A stretch of 64,000 bases of DNA from Methanomassiliicoccaceae archaeon (lineage in GTDB: Archaea > Thermoplasmatota > Thermoplasmata > Methanomassiliicoccales > Methanomethylophilaceae): the NCBI GenBank assembly GCA_031285205.1, contig JAITWO010000019.1:1-64000 (forward strand), read 5' to 3'. The translations under genes and the position numbers were made by a program. The notes beneath the pieces were generated by a model that worked only from the letters and a program-made list of their open reading frames with translations, made no database searches and was not told the origin of the DNA. Below, in pieces: positions 8,105-17,112 of this stretch. Within the stretch, counting starts at the first letter, position 1, and each line of letters opens with the position of its first letter.

Positions 8105-9606
8105 CAGACCACCCCCGCGATCTGTACGGTCTCAATCACTTTCATCACGATGCCCGGCATCAGACCGAACAGCGCTATGAGCGCGCAGACGATGCCCATC
8201 GATATCCCTTCGGGTTTGCTCACATCGTGGACATGCGACAGATCTATCTTGTCGGTCTCACGACCGAATATCGACCTCTGCATCGCCCAAAGGTAATAGC
8301 CTGCCGTCAGCAACAGCGACGCCAATGCGAACATCACCGCCCACAGGTACTCCGTCCCCTGGAGATACTCGAAGAACGAATATATTATACCAAATTCCGC
8401 AACGAAGCCCACCAGTCCCGGCAGACCTAACGATGCCAGGAATCCGAACATCATGAACGCCGCGAATATTGGCATCTTCCCTGCAAGGCCGCCGAGCAGG
8501 GATATCTCCCTTGTGCCGGCGTTGTGCCCCACCAGTCCGCATACCATGAACAGCACCGCGGTTATCAGTCCGTGCGCGAACATCTGGAATATGGCAAAGC
8601 TCACTCCTATCGAAGATAACGTTGCTATCCCGAGCAGCACCATTCCCATGTGACTGATCGACGAGAACGCCACCATCTTCTTGAGATCGTTCTGTGCTAT
8701 GCAGGCATACGCACCGTATATTATCGCAACGAGTGCTATCACTATCATCGCGGACTGCCATGCCTTGGCCCCCTCCGGGAACACGTCCAGACATACTCTT
8801 ATGATACCGTATGAGCCCATCTTAAGCATCACACCGGCCAGCAATACACTGCCTGCGGTGGGCGCTTCGACGTGCGCATCCGGTAACCATGTGTGGAACG
8901 GCACCAGGGGCATCTTTGCGGCGAATCCCAGGAACAGCATCCCGAAGAGCGCCGCCTGCATGAACGTATCCATTCCTGCGAGTGCGAGCTTTACCTCATC
9001 GAACCCGAAGTTCAGCGGACCGCCTGCGGCCGCTTCCGTGGCCATGGCGAATATCGCTATCAGCATCACCAGGCTGGCCACATGGGTGTAGATGAAGAAC
9101 TTGATCGCCGCATAATGTCTGCGGGGGCCTCCCCATCCCGATATCAGGAAGTACATCGGTATCAACGTCACTTCCCAGAATATGTAGAACAGGAAGTAGT
9201 CGTGCGCCATGTACACTCCCATCAGGCCGACCTCCATCGCCAGTATCAGCGCGAAGAACGTGTTGGCGCTGTTGCTCTCCGAGCTTGAGAATATTGATAC
9301 CACAAGCACCAGCAGCGCTGTGAGCGCCATCATCAGCAGGCTCATCCCGTCAACGTACAGCGAGAACGAGATCACTATGTAATCGGTGTCTATCCATGTC
9401 CAGCTGTCCGCATCCAGGTACGGTACCGTCGCGGTTGCCATCACATACGCGTACACCATCGTGAGTGCCAGCGTCACGGCGGAGAATATTATCGCCACCC
9501 ATTTCGCGTTGTTGCGGTTCCTGTGTGTGAATGCGGCGAACACCGCACCCATTAACGGTACGAGCAGCAGAAGGACCATGAACGGTATGTCATTGAACAG
9601 ATCCAT
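8104..9606 (-). CDS. fpoM: Fpo/NADH dehydrogenase-like subunit M
   Basis: A 500-residue NuoM/FpoM antiporter-like subunit. The conserved segment FHTWLPDAHVEAPTAGSVLLAG (near residue 235) is diagnostic for NuoM, and a glutamate in EVTLIPMYFL lies in the proton channel region of homologues. It is a proton-translocating membrane subunit. GGAGGT eight bases before the ATG marks the start, one base after the fpoL stop. Confidence 0.93.
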   Translation of the reverse strand: MDLFNDIPFMVLLLLVPLMGAVFAAFTHRNRNNAKWVAIIFSAVTLALTMVYAYVMATATVPYLDADSWTWIDTDYIVISFSLYVDGMSLLMMALTALLVLVVSIFSSSESNSANTFFALILAMEVGLMGVYMAHDYFLFYIFWEVTLIPMYFLISGWGGPRRHYAAIKFFIYTHVASLVMLIAIFAMATEAAAGGPLNFGFDEVKLALAGMDTFMQAALFGMLFLGFAAKMPLVPFHTWLPDAHVEAPTAGSVLLAGVMLKMGSYGIIRVCLDVFPEGAKAWQSAMIVIALVAIIYGAYACIAQNDLKKMVAFSSISHMGMVLLGIATLSSIGVSFAIFQMFAHGLITAVLFMVCGLVGHNAGTREISLLGGLAGKMPIFAAFMMFGFLASLGLPGLVGFVAEFGIIYSFFEYLQGTEYLWAVMFALASLLLTAGYYLWAMQRSIFGRETDKIDLSHVHDVSKPEGISMGIVCALIALFGLMPGIVMKVIETVQIAGVV

Positions 9607-9607
9607 A

Positions 9608-11638
9608 TCAGAGACCTCCTGTTGTCACGAGCACATAGAGCACGATGACCGCCGATATCAGTCCGACCGCCATGTACATCAGGTAATCACGAACATTACC
9701 TGTCTGCATCTTCCTCAGGCTGCCTGATGACCCTACCACAGAGTTCGCCAGTCCGTTGACCGTGCCGTCGATCATGTTCTTGTCCACGTAATCCACTCCC
9801 TTCGCGACGCTGTACCCTAATTTCCATGATATCTGATCGTACAGCTGCGGGAAGAAGTACCTCGCCGCAAGGAACCTGTACAACCTTGATTTCCCGCTGG
9901 CCGTGAGGCGCGACGGGTCAAGCGATCCTCTTGCGTAGATCAGGTATGCAAGCAGTATGCCTATCAGAGCGACAGCAAGCGAAACGTAGGTCCATACGTT
10001 CGTGAGTATCGCATCGAGTATGTGTCCCGGCGTGTGTCCATGCCCTCCCACAACGAAATCTCCGCTGATCACGCTGAACGTTATAATGTCGTTCAGCCCG
10101 AGGAATATCAGGAAGCCTGATCCCACCGCGAACACCGACAGTATCATCAGCGGCATTGTCATTGACTTCGGTGATTCCCCGTGACAGTGTATCGATGCGT
10201 CCCTTGGTTTTCCCTTGAACGTCAGGAACCACAGCCTGAACATGTAGAATGCGGTCATGAATGCCGTGATCAGGGCAAGGACGAACAGCAGCATGAATAT
10301 CTGCCCCTCCAGTCCGAGCGACGATGGTTCCATCACCGCTTCCAGTATCATATCTTTGGACCAGAACCCACTCAAGAACGGGAATCCGGCTATTGAAAGA
10401 CAGCCTATGAGCATGGTGAGCGAAGTTATCCTCATCTTCTTACTCAGGCCGCCCATACGGCGCATGTCCTCCGTCCCTACCGCATGTATCACCGAACCGG
10501 CGCACATGAACAGTAGTGCCTTGAAGAACGCATGGTTCATCATATGGAACACGCCGGCGGTGTATCCGACGGTCGCTTCCACATCACCGTGTGCCATTTC
10601 GGTGGCTATTATGTAGCCTCCGGCACCCAGGGCCAATATCATGTACCCTAGTTGCGATATTGTGGAATATGCAAGCACACGTTTCAAGTTCATGTTGTTA
10701 AGCGCCATCGTCGCTGCGATGAACGCCGTGATCCCTCCTATTAGGGCGACCACGAGCATGACCTCCGCGCTCTGTATGAACAGGGGGTATGACCTTGCAA
10801 CAAGGTACACACCGGCCTTGACCATCGTCGCGGCGTGTATCAATGCCGATACGGTCGTGGGACCGGCCATCGCATCCGGCAACCAGTCCTGCAGCGGGAA
10901 CTGTGCACTCTTTCCTATCACACCGCCGAATAATAACAGCGCTCCGAGCATTATGACCCCGGTATCGACCGTTGCCATATTCGCCGGGTCGAACAACACT
11001 GTGAAGTCAAGGCTCGTGAACGCCCAGAGCAGTACGAACAGACCTGCCATGAAGCATACATCCCCCAGCCTTGTGACCAGGAACGCCTTCTTGGCTGCCG
11101 AGGCTGCCTTTACGGACGCTTCGTCCCCCTCGGGGTGCCTGAACGCCCAGAATCCTATCAGCAGGTACGAGCATACGCCCATTATCTCCCAGAAGATGAA
11201 CATCTCGAAGTAGTTGCTCGAAAGGACCAGGCCGAGCATCCCTGCCAGGAACAAGGCTATTTCAGCGTAGTACCTTCTCTTCCTCTTCCCTTCGCCGTGC
11301 ATGTAGCCTATCGAGTAGATGAATATCAGAAGCGATATGAACGACGCGAACAGCATCATTATGCACGTCAGGCTGTCTATGTAGATGCCAAAGTTCAGCT
11401 CGTACTTACCGAATGCGAGCCATTTGAACGGTTCGGGTGCGAATGCGTCGCCGCTGCCTGTGAAGAACTCGTATGCCACGAGCGCAGACAGTGCGAAAGC
11501 GATCACTGCCGAACCTATGGCGATCGCCCCTCCGCCCTCTTTGAACTTGTTACCGAAGAATCCCACCACAACGAACGCTATGACCGGGAATAACGGTATC
11601 AGCCATGCGTATTCCATGAACGATATGCCGAACACCAT
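9608..11638 (-). CDS. fpoL: Fpo/NADH dehydrogenase-like subunit L
   Basis: The 676-residue protein is the largest antiporter-like subunit (NuoL/FpoL). Seen: YAWLIPLFPV at the N-terminus, the core LQDWLPDAMAGPTTVSALIHAATMV (near residues 245-270), and an extended C-terminal part expected to carry the lateral helix that ties the membrane arm together. It pumps protons or sodium ions using energy passed along the membrane arm. The start ATG 11638 has AGGTGG four bases upstream, overlapping the end of fpoK. Confidence 0.93.
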   Translation of the reverse strand: MVFGISFMEYAWLIPLFPVIAFVVVGFFGNKFKEGGGAIAIGSAVIAFALSALVAYEFFTGSGDAFAPEPFKWLAFGKYELNFGIYIDSLTCIMMLFASFISLLIFIYSIGYMHGEGKRKRRYYAEIALFLAGMLGLVLSSNYFEMFIFWEIMGVCSYLLIGFWAFRHPEGDEASVKAASAAKKAFLVTRLGDVCFMAGLFVLLWAFTSLDFTVLFDPANMATVDTGVIMLGALLLFGGVIGKSAQFPLQDWLPDAMAGPTTVSALIHAATMVKAGVYLVARSYPLFIQSAEVMLVVALIGGITAFIAATMALNNMNLKRVLAYSTISQLGYMILALGAGGYIIATEMAHGDVEATVGYTAGVFHMMNHAFFKALLFMCAGSVIHAVGTEDMRRMGGLSKKMRITSLTMLIGCLSIAGFPFLSGFWSKDMILEAVMEPSSLGLEGQIFMLLFVLALITAFMTAFYMFRLWFLTFKGKPRDASIHCHGESPKSMTMPLMILSVFAVGSGFLIFLGLNDIITFSVISGDFVVGGHGHTPGHILDAILTNVWTYVSLAVALIGILLAYLIYARGSLDPSRLTASGKSRLYRFLAARYFFPQLYDQISWKLGYSVAKGVDYVDKNMIDGTVNGLANSVVGSSGSLRKMQTGNVRDYLMYMAVGLISAVIVLYVLVTTGGL

Positions 11639-11639
11639 C

Positions 11640-11945
11640 TTACCACCTCAGCGACGTCAGTTCGTCTATGTTGGTCGTCTTCCTCGTCTTGTATGCATGC
11701 AGCAATATGGCTATGCCGACACCCACTTCCGCAGCCGCCACGGTTATCGCCGTGATGACGAATATGTGCGCCAGCGGGGCGGCGGGATACGTCGCTGCGA
11801 ACGCGATGAAGTTTATGTTCGCCGCATTCAGCATTATCTCTATGCACATGAGTATCACGATCGCGTTCTTCTTGGTCAGCATGCCTATCAGGCCGACGCT
11901 GAACAGCATCGCGGAGAGCAGGATGAACAGCTCAATCGGTATCAT
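11640..11945 (-). CDS. fpoK: Fpo/NADH dehydrogenase-like subunit K
   Basis: A 101-residue membrane protein with three helices, the normal size of NuoK. The N-terminus MIPIELFILLSAMLF and the following MLTKKN and EIMLNAANINF pattern match the family, including membrane glutamates of the proton path. ATG 11945 is chosen because GGAGG lies nine bases upstream and the protein then begins exactly like NuoK; ATGs at 11954 and 11951 are in frame. Confidence 0.92.
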   Translation of the reverse strand: MIPIELFILLSAMLFSVGLIGMLTKKNAIVILMCIEIMLNAANINFIAFAATYPAAPLAHIFVITAITVAAAEVGVGIAILLHAYKTRKTTNIDELTSLRW

Positions 11946-12219
11946 CGTCATCATCCTCCTTTGCTATTTGGACCCCTCCTATTATCGCGCCGAACATCAG
12001 TAGCGCAAGGATCAGGAGCACGGGGCCGTAATTCTCGAACAGTTGATACGGTATCGACTCCTCCTGCAGGTTGCCGTCATCATCCGGTGAGTACGGCGGG
12101 TTCACGAACTCACTGTCATTGGGGTCTGCGAACCATCCGCCTGACACTGCCGTCAGTGAGAACAGTATCACCACGGCGGCCGCTATCGCTATGCCCGGCA
12201 GGACCGCTTTCTTATTCAT
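11932..12219 (-). CDS. Fpo/NADH dehydrogenase-like subunit J, C-terminal half
   Basis: This 95-residue protein has two hydrophobic helices (about residues 5-25 and 65-85) separated by a polar, acidic loop, and a highly acidic C-terminus. It corresponds to the second half of NuoJ, which in methanogens is often split into two genes. Position between the first half of J and fpoK supports this. ATG 12219 overlaps the stop of the preceding gene; ATG 12228 is also in frame. Confidence 0.8.
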   Translation of the reverse strand: MNKKAVLPGIAIAAAVVILFSLTAVSGGWFADPNDSEFVNPPYSPDDDGNLQEESIPYQLFENYGPVLLILALLMFGAIIGGVQIAKEDDDDDTD

Positions 12220-12556
12220 CGCTCTCATCCCCCATGATCTTGCTCCTTGTGAGCATGATACTGAACGCGAAGACTATCGTCACCGCGCATGTATACACCA
12301 TCAGTTGCACGATGCCGACGAACTCAGCTTCCAGGAAGAAGTACGTGATGGCCACGCAGACGGTCGTCAGCGCAAGGTAGAACGCGCTATGCATCGCCTC
12401 TTTTGATATCACCACGAACACTGCGGAAGCGACCGCGATCACGATGATGCACAGGAACGCAACCATATCCAGATTGTCCAGCAGATATCCCAAGAAGTCC
12501 CACGCACCGTCTATGACCCCTCCGAGCCAGCTTGCAAATTTGTCTAACACTCCCAT
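12212..12556 (-). CDS. Fpo/NADH dehydrogenase-like subunit J, N-terminal half
   Basis: The 114-residue protein matches the first part of NuoJ: a hydrophobic helix, then HSAFYLALTTVCVAITYFFLEAEF and a QLMVYTCAVTIVFAF helix that resembles the conserved pi-bulge region of subunit J. About 30 additional residues precede the family-like part. Its ATG overlaps the fpoI stop (TGATG), so translation is probably coupled. The C-terminal half is encoded by the next gene. Confidence 0.88.
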   Translation of the reverse strand: MGVLDKFASWLGGVIDGAWDFLGYLLDNLDMVAFLCIIVIAVASAVFVVISKEAMHSAFYLALTTVCVAITYFFLEAEFVGIVQLMVYTCAVTIVFAFSIMLTRSKIMGDESDE

Positions 12557-13284
12557 CAGAGCACCTCCTTTATCGTGATGGCGCCCTTGGGGCACTCGAT
12601 CACGCAATTCTCACAGCAGATACATCTGCTGACGTCGAACTTCGGGACCTTTATCGGTTTTCCCTTATCATTCTCGCCGACCGTCTGCATCTCTACCGCA
12701 TCGGTCGGGCACACCTTCACACATTTGGTGCATCCGATGCACTTGCCCGCGTTCAGTTCGGGCCTGTCGGTGATGTGGTACGCGACCGGTCCCCTTTCCG
12801 GGTCCGACAGAAGATGCTCCTCCAGGTGCACCTCCATCCCCGGCGTGGGGTTCGGCCACGCGAGCTTGCGCGGGCCGTATATAAGTTCCTCGCGGGTGAA
12901 CGCCGCGAGTTCGTAATCGGGCGTGACTATCATTGCGTTCACCGGACAGTATTCTGCGCAGTATCCGCACATCATGCATCTTCCCAGATTCACCTGCGGC
13001 CTCTGCACCTTCTTTCCGTTATCATCGGAATCCACGATCTCGATGCACTTGGTGGGGCACATCCTCATGCATACGCCGCACCCGACGCACCTCTCATATA
13101 TGAGACCGGGGCGCCCGCGGTAGTTGTCCGGGAGCCATTCCTTCTCATACGGGTACATTATAGTGACCGGTCTGTGGAAGGTTGTCTTGAACATCTTCTT
13201 CAGCGTGACCCACATCGGCTTCAGGACCCAAAGCGTCCTCGCGTTCCTTCCCTTCGGGAATTTGTCAAGGTACTTTATCACCAT
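12556..13284 (-). CDS. fpoI: Fpo subunit I with four iron-sulfur motifs
   Basis: The 242-residue protein is a NuoI-type ferredoxin subunit that carries the electron wire between the input site and subunit B. Two CxxCxxCxxxCP motifs are normal for this family. Here there are four: C66/69/72/76, C103/106/109/113, C182/185/188/192 and C221/224/227/231, so a second two-cluster ferredoxin domain is fused at the C-terminus after a linker of about 65 residues. NuoI is usually about 140-180 residues. Because the operon has no input subunit F, the extra domain may contact ferredoxin directly (inference). ATG 13284 overlaps the fpoH stop; the frame extends upstream without a better start. Confidence 0.92.
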   Translation of the reverse strand: MVIKYLDKFPKGRNARTLWVLKPMWVTLKKMFKTTFHRPVTIMYPYEKEWLPDNYRGRPGLIYERCVGCGVCMRMCPTKCIEIVDSDDNGKKVQRPQVNLGRCMMCGYCAEYCPVNAMIVTPDYELAAFTREELIYGPRKLAWPNPTPGMEVHLEEHLLSDPERGPVAYHITDRPELNAGKCIGCTKCVKVCPTDAVEMQTVGENDKGKPIKVPKFDVSRCICCENCVIECPKGAITIKEVL

Positions 13285-14477
13285 AATATCCCTCCCGCCA
13301 AAAGTATGGCAACAGTGATCCCCAGATTGATGACCGCAAGAGGCATCAGCACCTTCCATCCTATGTTAAGGATCTGATCGGTCCTCACACGGCAGTGGGC
13401 CGCCCTCACCCAGGCGAACACAAAGAACACCAGGAATACCTTCAACAGGAACACTATCTCCGGTAACCATGATGCCTGCTGCTCGACGCTTATGAACGGC
13501 ACGTACCATCCGCCGAGGAACATTATCACTATCAGGGCGCATGCTATGTACCCTCTGAAATAGTCCCCTAACATTATTAGGCCCCATTTCATTCCCGAGT
13601 ACTCTGTCTGCCACCCTTCCACCAGTTCCGCCTCCGCCTCCGGAAGGTCGAACGGTATCCTTTCCGCTTCCGCGATCGCGGACACGATGAACACTATGAA
13701 CCCCAGGAACAACGGCACAATATACCATGTGCTGTTCGCCTGCGCGTGCACAATGTCGTTTATATTGAAACTTCCGGCAAGCAGCGAGACCGATGCGAAC
13801 ACCAGCAGTATGGGGACCTCATATGCTACCATCTGCGCCGCCGCCCTCATTCCGCCGATCAGTGAATATTTGTTGTTCTGAGACCAGCCGGCCACGAGTA
13901 TCATCAACGGTGCAATGGCGAACAGGCCGAATATTATCAGAAGTCCCGTCCCGTAATCAACAATGAACCACCTGTCGCTCAGCGGTATCATGCATGCGAT
14001 CAGCACCGACGTCCCTATGAGTATCGTCACTGCCCACATGTACCCTTTCTTGTCCGCCTTCGCAGGGGTTATGTGCTCCTTGAGGAACGTTTTCAGACCG
14101 TCGGCAATGTTCTGCAGATAACCGAGCGGGCCTATGCGCGTGGCCCTCCTGTCCATCATCCTTCCGAGTATCTTACGTTCCTCCCATATCATCGTTATAT
14201 TGACGATGAAACCGACCGCGAATATCACCACCACCATCAGAACGATGGAGATCAGGTTGACGAACATGTCGTTGCCCACAAGGAACGTCGATACCCCGTT
14301 GCCCGGGAATAAGAGATTCACGAGCCACGCTATCGCCCCGCCTATCAGCTCCCATAATTTGTGGCCGATATCGTACGGAAGGTTGTATACCGCACTGCCT
14401 CCCTTGATGTACGGATAGAACGGATTGGCCATCGGATCGGTGAATTTTATCCAATTCAATATACTGTCGTACGGCAT
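13278..14477 (-). CDS. fpoH: Fpo/NADH dehydrogenase-like subunit H
   Basis: This 399-residue membrane subunit links the peripheral and membrane arms and shapes the quinone/methanophenazine pocket. Seen: ERKILGRMMDRRATRIGPLG (near residue 100) and DLPEAEAELVEGW, both conserved in NuoH. It is longer than bacterial NuoH (about 325) because of an extra N-terminal part of about 60-70 residues containing a hydrophobic segment. It lies 4 bases after fpoD and overlaps fpoI. Confidence 0.92.
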   Translation of the reverse strand: MPYDSILNWIKFTDPMANPFYPYIKGGSAVYNLPYDIGHKLWELIGGAIAWLVNLLFPGNGVSTFLVGNDMFVNLISIVLMVVVIFAVGFIVNITMIWEERKILGRMMDRRATRIGPLGYLQNIADGLKTFLKEHITPAKADKKGYMWAVTILIGTSVLIACMIPLSDRWFIVDYGTGLLIIFGLFAIAPLMILVAGWSQNNKYSLIGGMRAAAQMVAYEVPILLVFASVSLLAGSFNINDIVHAQANSTWYIVPLFLGFIVFIVSAIAEAERIPFDLPEAEAELVEGWQTEYSGMKWGLIMLGDYFRGYIACALIVIMFLGGWYVPFISVEQQASWLPEIVFLLKVFLVFFVFAWVRAAHCRVRTDQILNIGWKVLMPLAVINLGITVAILLAGGILW

Positions 14478-14481
14478 GATA

Positions 14482-15588
14482 TCACCTGTCGGTCTCCCCC
14501 AGACACATGTCCAGTGTTCCCATTATTGCAGGGATGTCAGCTATCCTGACGCCGTTCACAAAGTGCTTTGATGCAGATACGTTCACGAATATGGGGCTTC
14601 TGACCTTCAGCCTGTAGGGTTTGTCGGTCCCGTCTGACACCAGATACATCAGACTTTCTCCCCTCGGGTCCTCCAGCCTTGCGAAGTGCGTCCCTTCAGG
14701 AACTCTCCTGGGCACTTTGATGCGCGTAGGCTCCGTCTTCGGTATGGACTCGAGCTTTGCCATCGCCTGCCTTATTATGTCGCAGCTCTGGAACATCTCC
14801 TCCATCCTTACCTTATATCTTCCGTAGGAGTCGCAGTCCTTGCAGACGGCGACGTCCCAATCAAGCAGATCGTAGTTTATGTACGGGTCATCGCGGCGTA
14901 TGTCGAAGTCCACTCCGGACCCTCTCATTGTCGGCCCCGTAAGGCCGTAATTGGCAGCATCCTTGCGGCTTATGATCCCCGTTCCCTGCATCCTTGACAG
15001 GAATATCGAGGATTCGTCCATCATCGCAACGAGTTCCCATATCATCTTCTCAAAGCGGTTCACGACTCTCAGACAGTCCCTCTCGAAGTAGAATGGCATG
15101 TCGTTCCTCACGCCGCCTATGCGCGGATAGTTGGTCGTCAACCTCTGGCCGCATAATTTGACGTTCAGGTCAAGGAACAGCTCCCTCTCCCTGAGCGCCC
15201 ACAGGAACACCGTCAGGTTACCAAGGTCAGTACCCATGGCGGCCAGCCACATCAGGTGCGACTGTATCCTGCACATCTCATCCGCCACGACGCGCAAGTA
15301 CTTCGCCCTGTCGGAGAGTTCTATGCCCATCGCCTCCTCCACTACTTTACAATAGACATGAGACCACGTCATTGATGCCGAGTAGCATAAACGGTCGGCC
15401 ATCGGGATTATGAGAGGATACGTTCTGTTCTCGCATTCCTTCTCCCATCCGCGGTGCAGGTACCCGATCACGGGCTCCGCATCCTTGACTATCTCTCCGT
15501 CCGCCCTTATCTTCAGTGTCCACAGCCCGTGTGAGAACGGGTGCTGCGGTCCCATCGTTATCCACATTGTACGGTCGTCCGGCATCAT
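14482..15588 (-). CDS. fpoD: Fpo/NADH dehydrogenase-like subunit D
   Basis: The 368-residue protein is the large peripheral subunit homologous to the hydrogenase large subunit. The N-terminal GPQHPFSHG motif, which lines the electron-acceptor pocket in complex I, is present near residue 13, while nickel-binding Cys pairs of hydrogenases are not seen. It forms the acceptor-binding pocket with subunits B and H. Its ATG overlaps the stop of fpoC (ATGA), indicating coupled translation. Confidence 0.93.
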   Translation of the reverse strand: MMPDDRTMWITMGPQHPFSHGLWTLKIRADGEIVKDAEPVIGYLHRGWEKECENRTYPLIIPMADRLCYSASMTWSHVYCKVVEEAMGIELSDRAKYLRVVADEMCRIQSHLMWLAAMGTDLGNLTVFLWALRERELFLDLNVKLCGQRLTTNYPRIGGVRNDMPFYFERDCLRVVNRFEKMIWELVAMMDESSIFLSRMQGTGIISRKDAANYGLTGPTMRGSGVDFDIRRDDPYINYDLLDWDVAVCKDCDSYGRYKVRMEEMFQSCDIIRQAMAKLESIPKTEPTRIKVPRRVPEGTHFARLEDPRGESLMYLVSDGTDKPYRLKVRSPIFVNVSASKHFVNGVRIADIPAIMGTLDMCLGETDR

Positions 15589-16055
15589 TCCTGCCCCCTG
15601 AGCTTATATGATTTCCTGAACGGGAAGAACTCGTAGTTCTGCGGCGTCAGCAGCCTTTCCAGCTTCGGATGCCCCTCGAACACGATACCGAAGAGCTCGT
15701 ACGTCTCCCTCTCATGCCAGTTCGCGCCTTCCCATATAAGGGCCACCGAATCTATGCGCGGGTCGTCGTTCGGTATATCCACGGTGATCTCTATCACCAT
15801 CCCCGTGCAATAGTTGGAGAGATGGTACACCACCTGAAGGCGGTCCGTCCAGTCCACTCCGCAGAGCGAGGTTATGTGCTCGAAGTTGAATGCATCCTTC
15901 AGATATTGACATAATGCCCTTATCGACCTTCTGTCGCATGAGAAGTACATCCTGCGCACGGCCGTCCTCTTCAACACCGTGGTATAAGAGAACTCGGTCT
16001 CCACGCCTGCTGCGATCTCCTCCGCAGTTGGCGCCTCTATTAGTTTTTCGGGCAT
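15585..16055 (-). CDS. fpoC: Fpo/NADH dehydrogenase-like subunit C
   Basis: A 156-residue NuoC-like peripheral subunit. The conserved stretch WEGANWHERETYELFGIVFEGHP (near residues 105-128) and a C-terminal FPFRKSY are diagnostic. It is a cofactor-free structural subunit next to D. Unlike many bacteria, C and D are separate genes here. ATG 16055 is chosen because the protein then begins as in other NuoC; the frame is open upstream into fpoB. Confidence 0.92.
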   Translation of the reverse strand: MPEKLIEAPTAEEIAAGVETEFSYTTVLKRTAVRRMYFSCDRRSIRALCQYLKDAFNFEHITSLCGVDWTDRLQVVYHLSNYCTGMVIEITVDIPNDDPRIDSVALIWEGANWHERETYELFGIVFEGHPKLERLLTPQNYEFFPFRKSYKLRGQE

Positions 16056-16057
16056 GC

Positions 16058-16621
16058 TCAGTCCTCCATGAAAACGCCTCTTTCGAAGTACGCAGTTATC
16101 TTCTTCTGCAATAGCATAAAACCGTCGATCATGGCGTCCGGCTTTGCCGGACATCCCGGGATGTACACATCCACCGGGACTATCTGGTCCGTTCCCTGCA
16201 CGATGTTGTATGAATCATACCAAGGGCCTCCAGATATGGCGCATTCGCCCATCGCCACCACCCATTTAGGTCCGGGCATCTGTTCGTACAGCCTCCTTAT
16301 GTCCGGACGCAACTTTTTGGATATCCATCCGTTTATCAGAAGGACGTCGGTCTGTCTCGGCGATGAACGGTAAATGGTGCCCAAACGTTCGGCGTCGTAC
16401 TTCGTGTTCGATGCGGCGGCCATCTCGAGGGCGCAGCAGGCGAGCCCGAAGTGCAGCGGGTGTATCGAGTTCTTCATCGCCCACGCCCATATGGGGCCTG
16501 TGAGCCCGTCAACGATCCTTTTCGTTCCGGCGCTCAGCATGTTGTTGATCATAGCCGATGACCACGTCATGAATTCGTTCGCGCTCATGGCGACCGCGTG
16601 CGGATACAATCTCATATCCAT
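16058..16621 (-). CDS. fpoB: Fpo/NADH dehydrogenase-like subunit B
   Basis: This 187-residue subunit carries the terminal [4Fe-4S] cluster (N2-like). The typical ligands are present: the tandem Cys in GLACCALEM, one in AMGECAISGG and one in YIPGCPAKP. It passes electrons to methanophenazine at the interface with D and H. ATG 16621 overlaps the end of fpoA by 10 bases; ATG 16615 is an alternative. Confidence 0.94.
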   Translation of the reverse strand: MDMRLYPHAVAMSANEFMTWSSAMINNMLSAGTKRIVDGLTGPIWAWAMKNSIHPLHFGLACCALEMAAASNTKYDAERLGTIYRSSPRQTDVLLINGWISKKLRPDIRRLYEQMPGPKWVVAMGECAISGGPWYDSYNIVQGTDQIVPVDVYIPGCPAKPDAMIDGFMLLQKKITAYFERGVFMED

Positions 16622-16974
16622 ATCTTTCCCTCCTTTTTCAGAGCGTAGGCCACACCGATAAGGAGGATGGCGAGGAACAGGACCGCCCATACTTTGGCCG
16701 TGTCCGACAGTTCCGAGAACGAGACCGCCCATAGCATCAGGAACGTCGCCACAAGGTCGAACACTACGAACATTATACCGAAGACGTAGTACTGGAACTT
16801 GAACTGGACGCGCGCATCCCCTATAGGTTCGGAACCGCACTCATAAGTCGCATCCCTCCACACAGAGGGTTTATTGGGTCTGAAAAACCTCGAGAAAAGC
16901 CATGCGATCGGGGCGAATCCTATCGCGATCAAAGCGAGGATCACCACTGGCAGGTATTCCGTGATTAGTGACAT
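16612..16974 (-). CDS. fpoA: Fpo/NADH dehydrogenase-like subunit A
   Basis: A 120-residue membrane subunit with three hydrophobic helices. The conserved YECGSEPIGDARVQFKFQYY motif (near residues 43-62) identifies NuoA. It helps close the quinone cavity with subunits H and J. It is the first gene of the 12-gene operon. The ATG at 16974 lies 27 bases from the centre of a strong TATA-like box, so the transcript probably begins at or very near the start codon. Confidence 0.93.
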   Translation of the reverse strand: MSLITEYLPVVILALIAIGFAPIAWLFSRFFRPNKPSVWRDATYECGSEPIGDARVQFKFQYYVFGIMFVVFDLVATFLMLWAVSFSELSDTAKVWAVLFLAILLIGVAYALKKEGKIWI

Positions 16975-16995
16975 TGAGCTTCCGCATGACGTGTA

Positions 16996-17006
16996 ATTAT
17001 ATAAAA
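16996..17006 (-). promoter_or_regulatory. TATA-like box of the fpo operon
   Basis: On the minus strand TTTTATATAAT sits 27 bases before the fpoA ATG. It is the best match to an archaeal TATA box in this gap and faces away from the proC promoter. Confidence 0.6.
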
Positions 17007-17072
17007 GTTCCAACAAAAAAGGTTATTTTGCGCGCGTGTGAATATATAATAAAAGCAATTCTCAGGGCAGGG

Positions 17073-17080
17073 TTTATTAA
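17073..17080 (+). promoter_or_regulatory. TATA-like box of proC
   Basis: TTTATTAA lies about 36 bases before the proC ATG and predicts a leader of about 10 bases holding AGGTG. A second T/A-rich run at 17041-17054 is an alternative. Confidence 0.4.
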
Positions 17081-17112
17081 CGGACACTGCCATCGCGAAA
17101 CAGGTGCATAAA

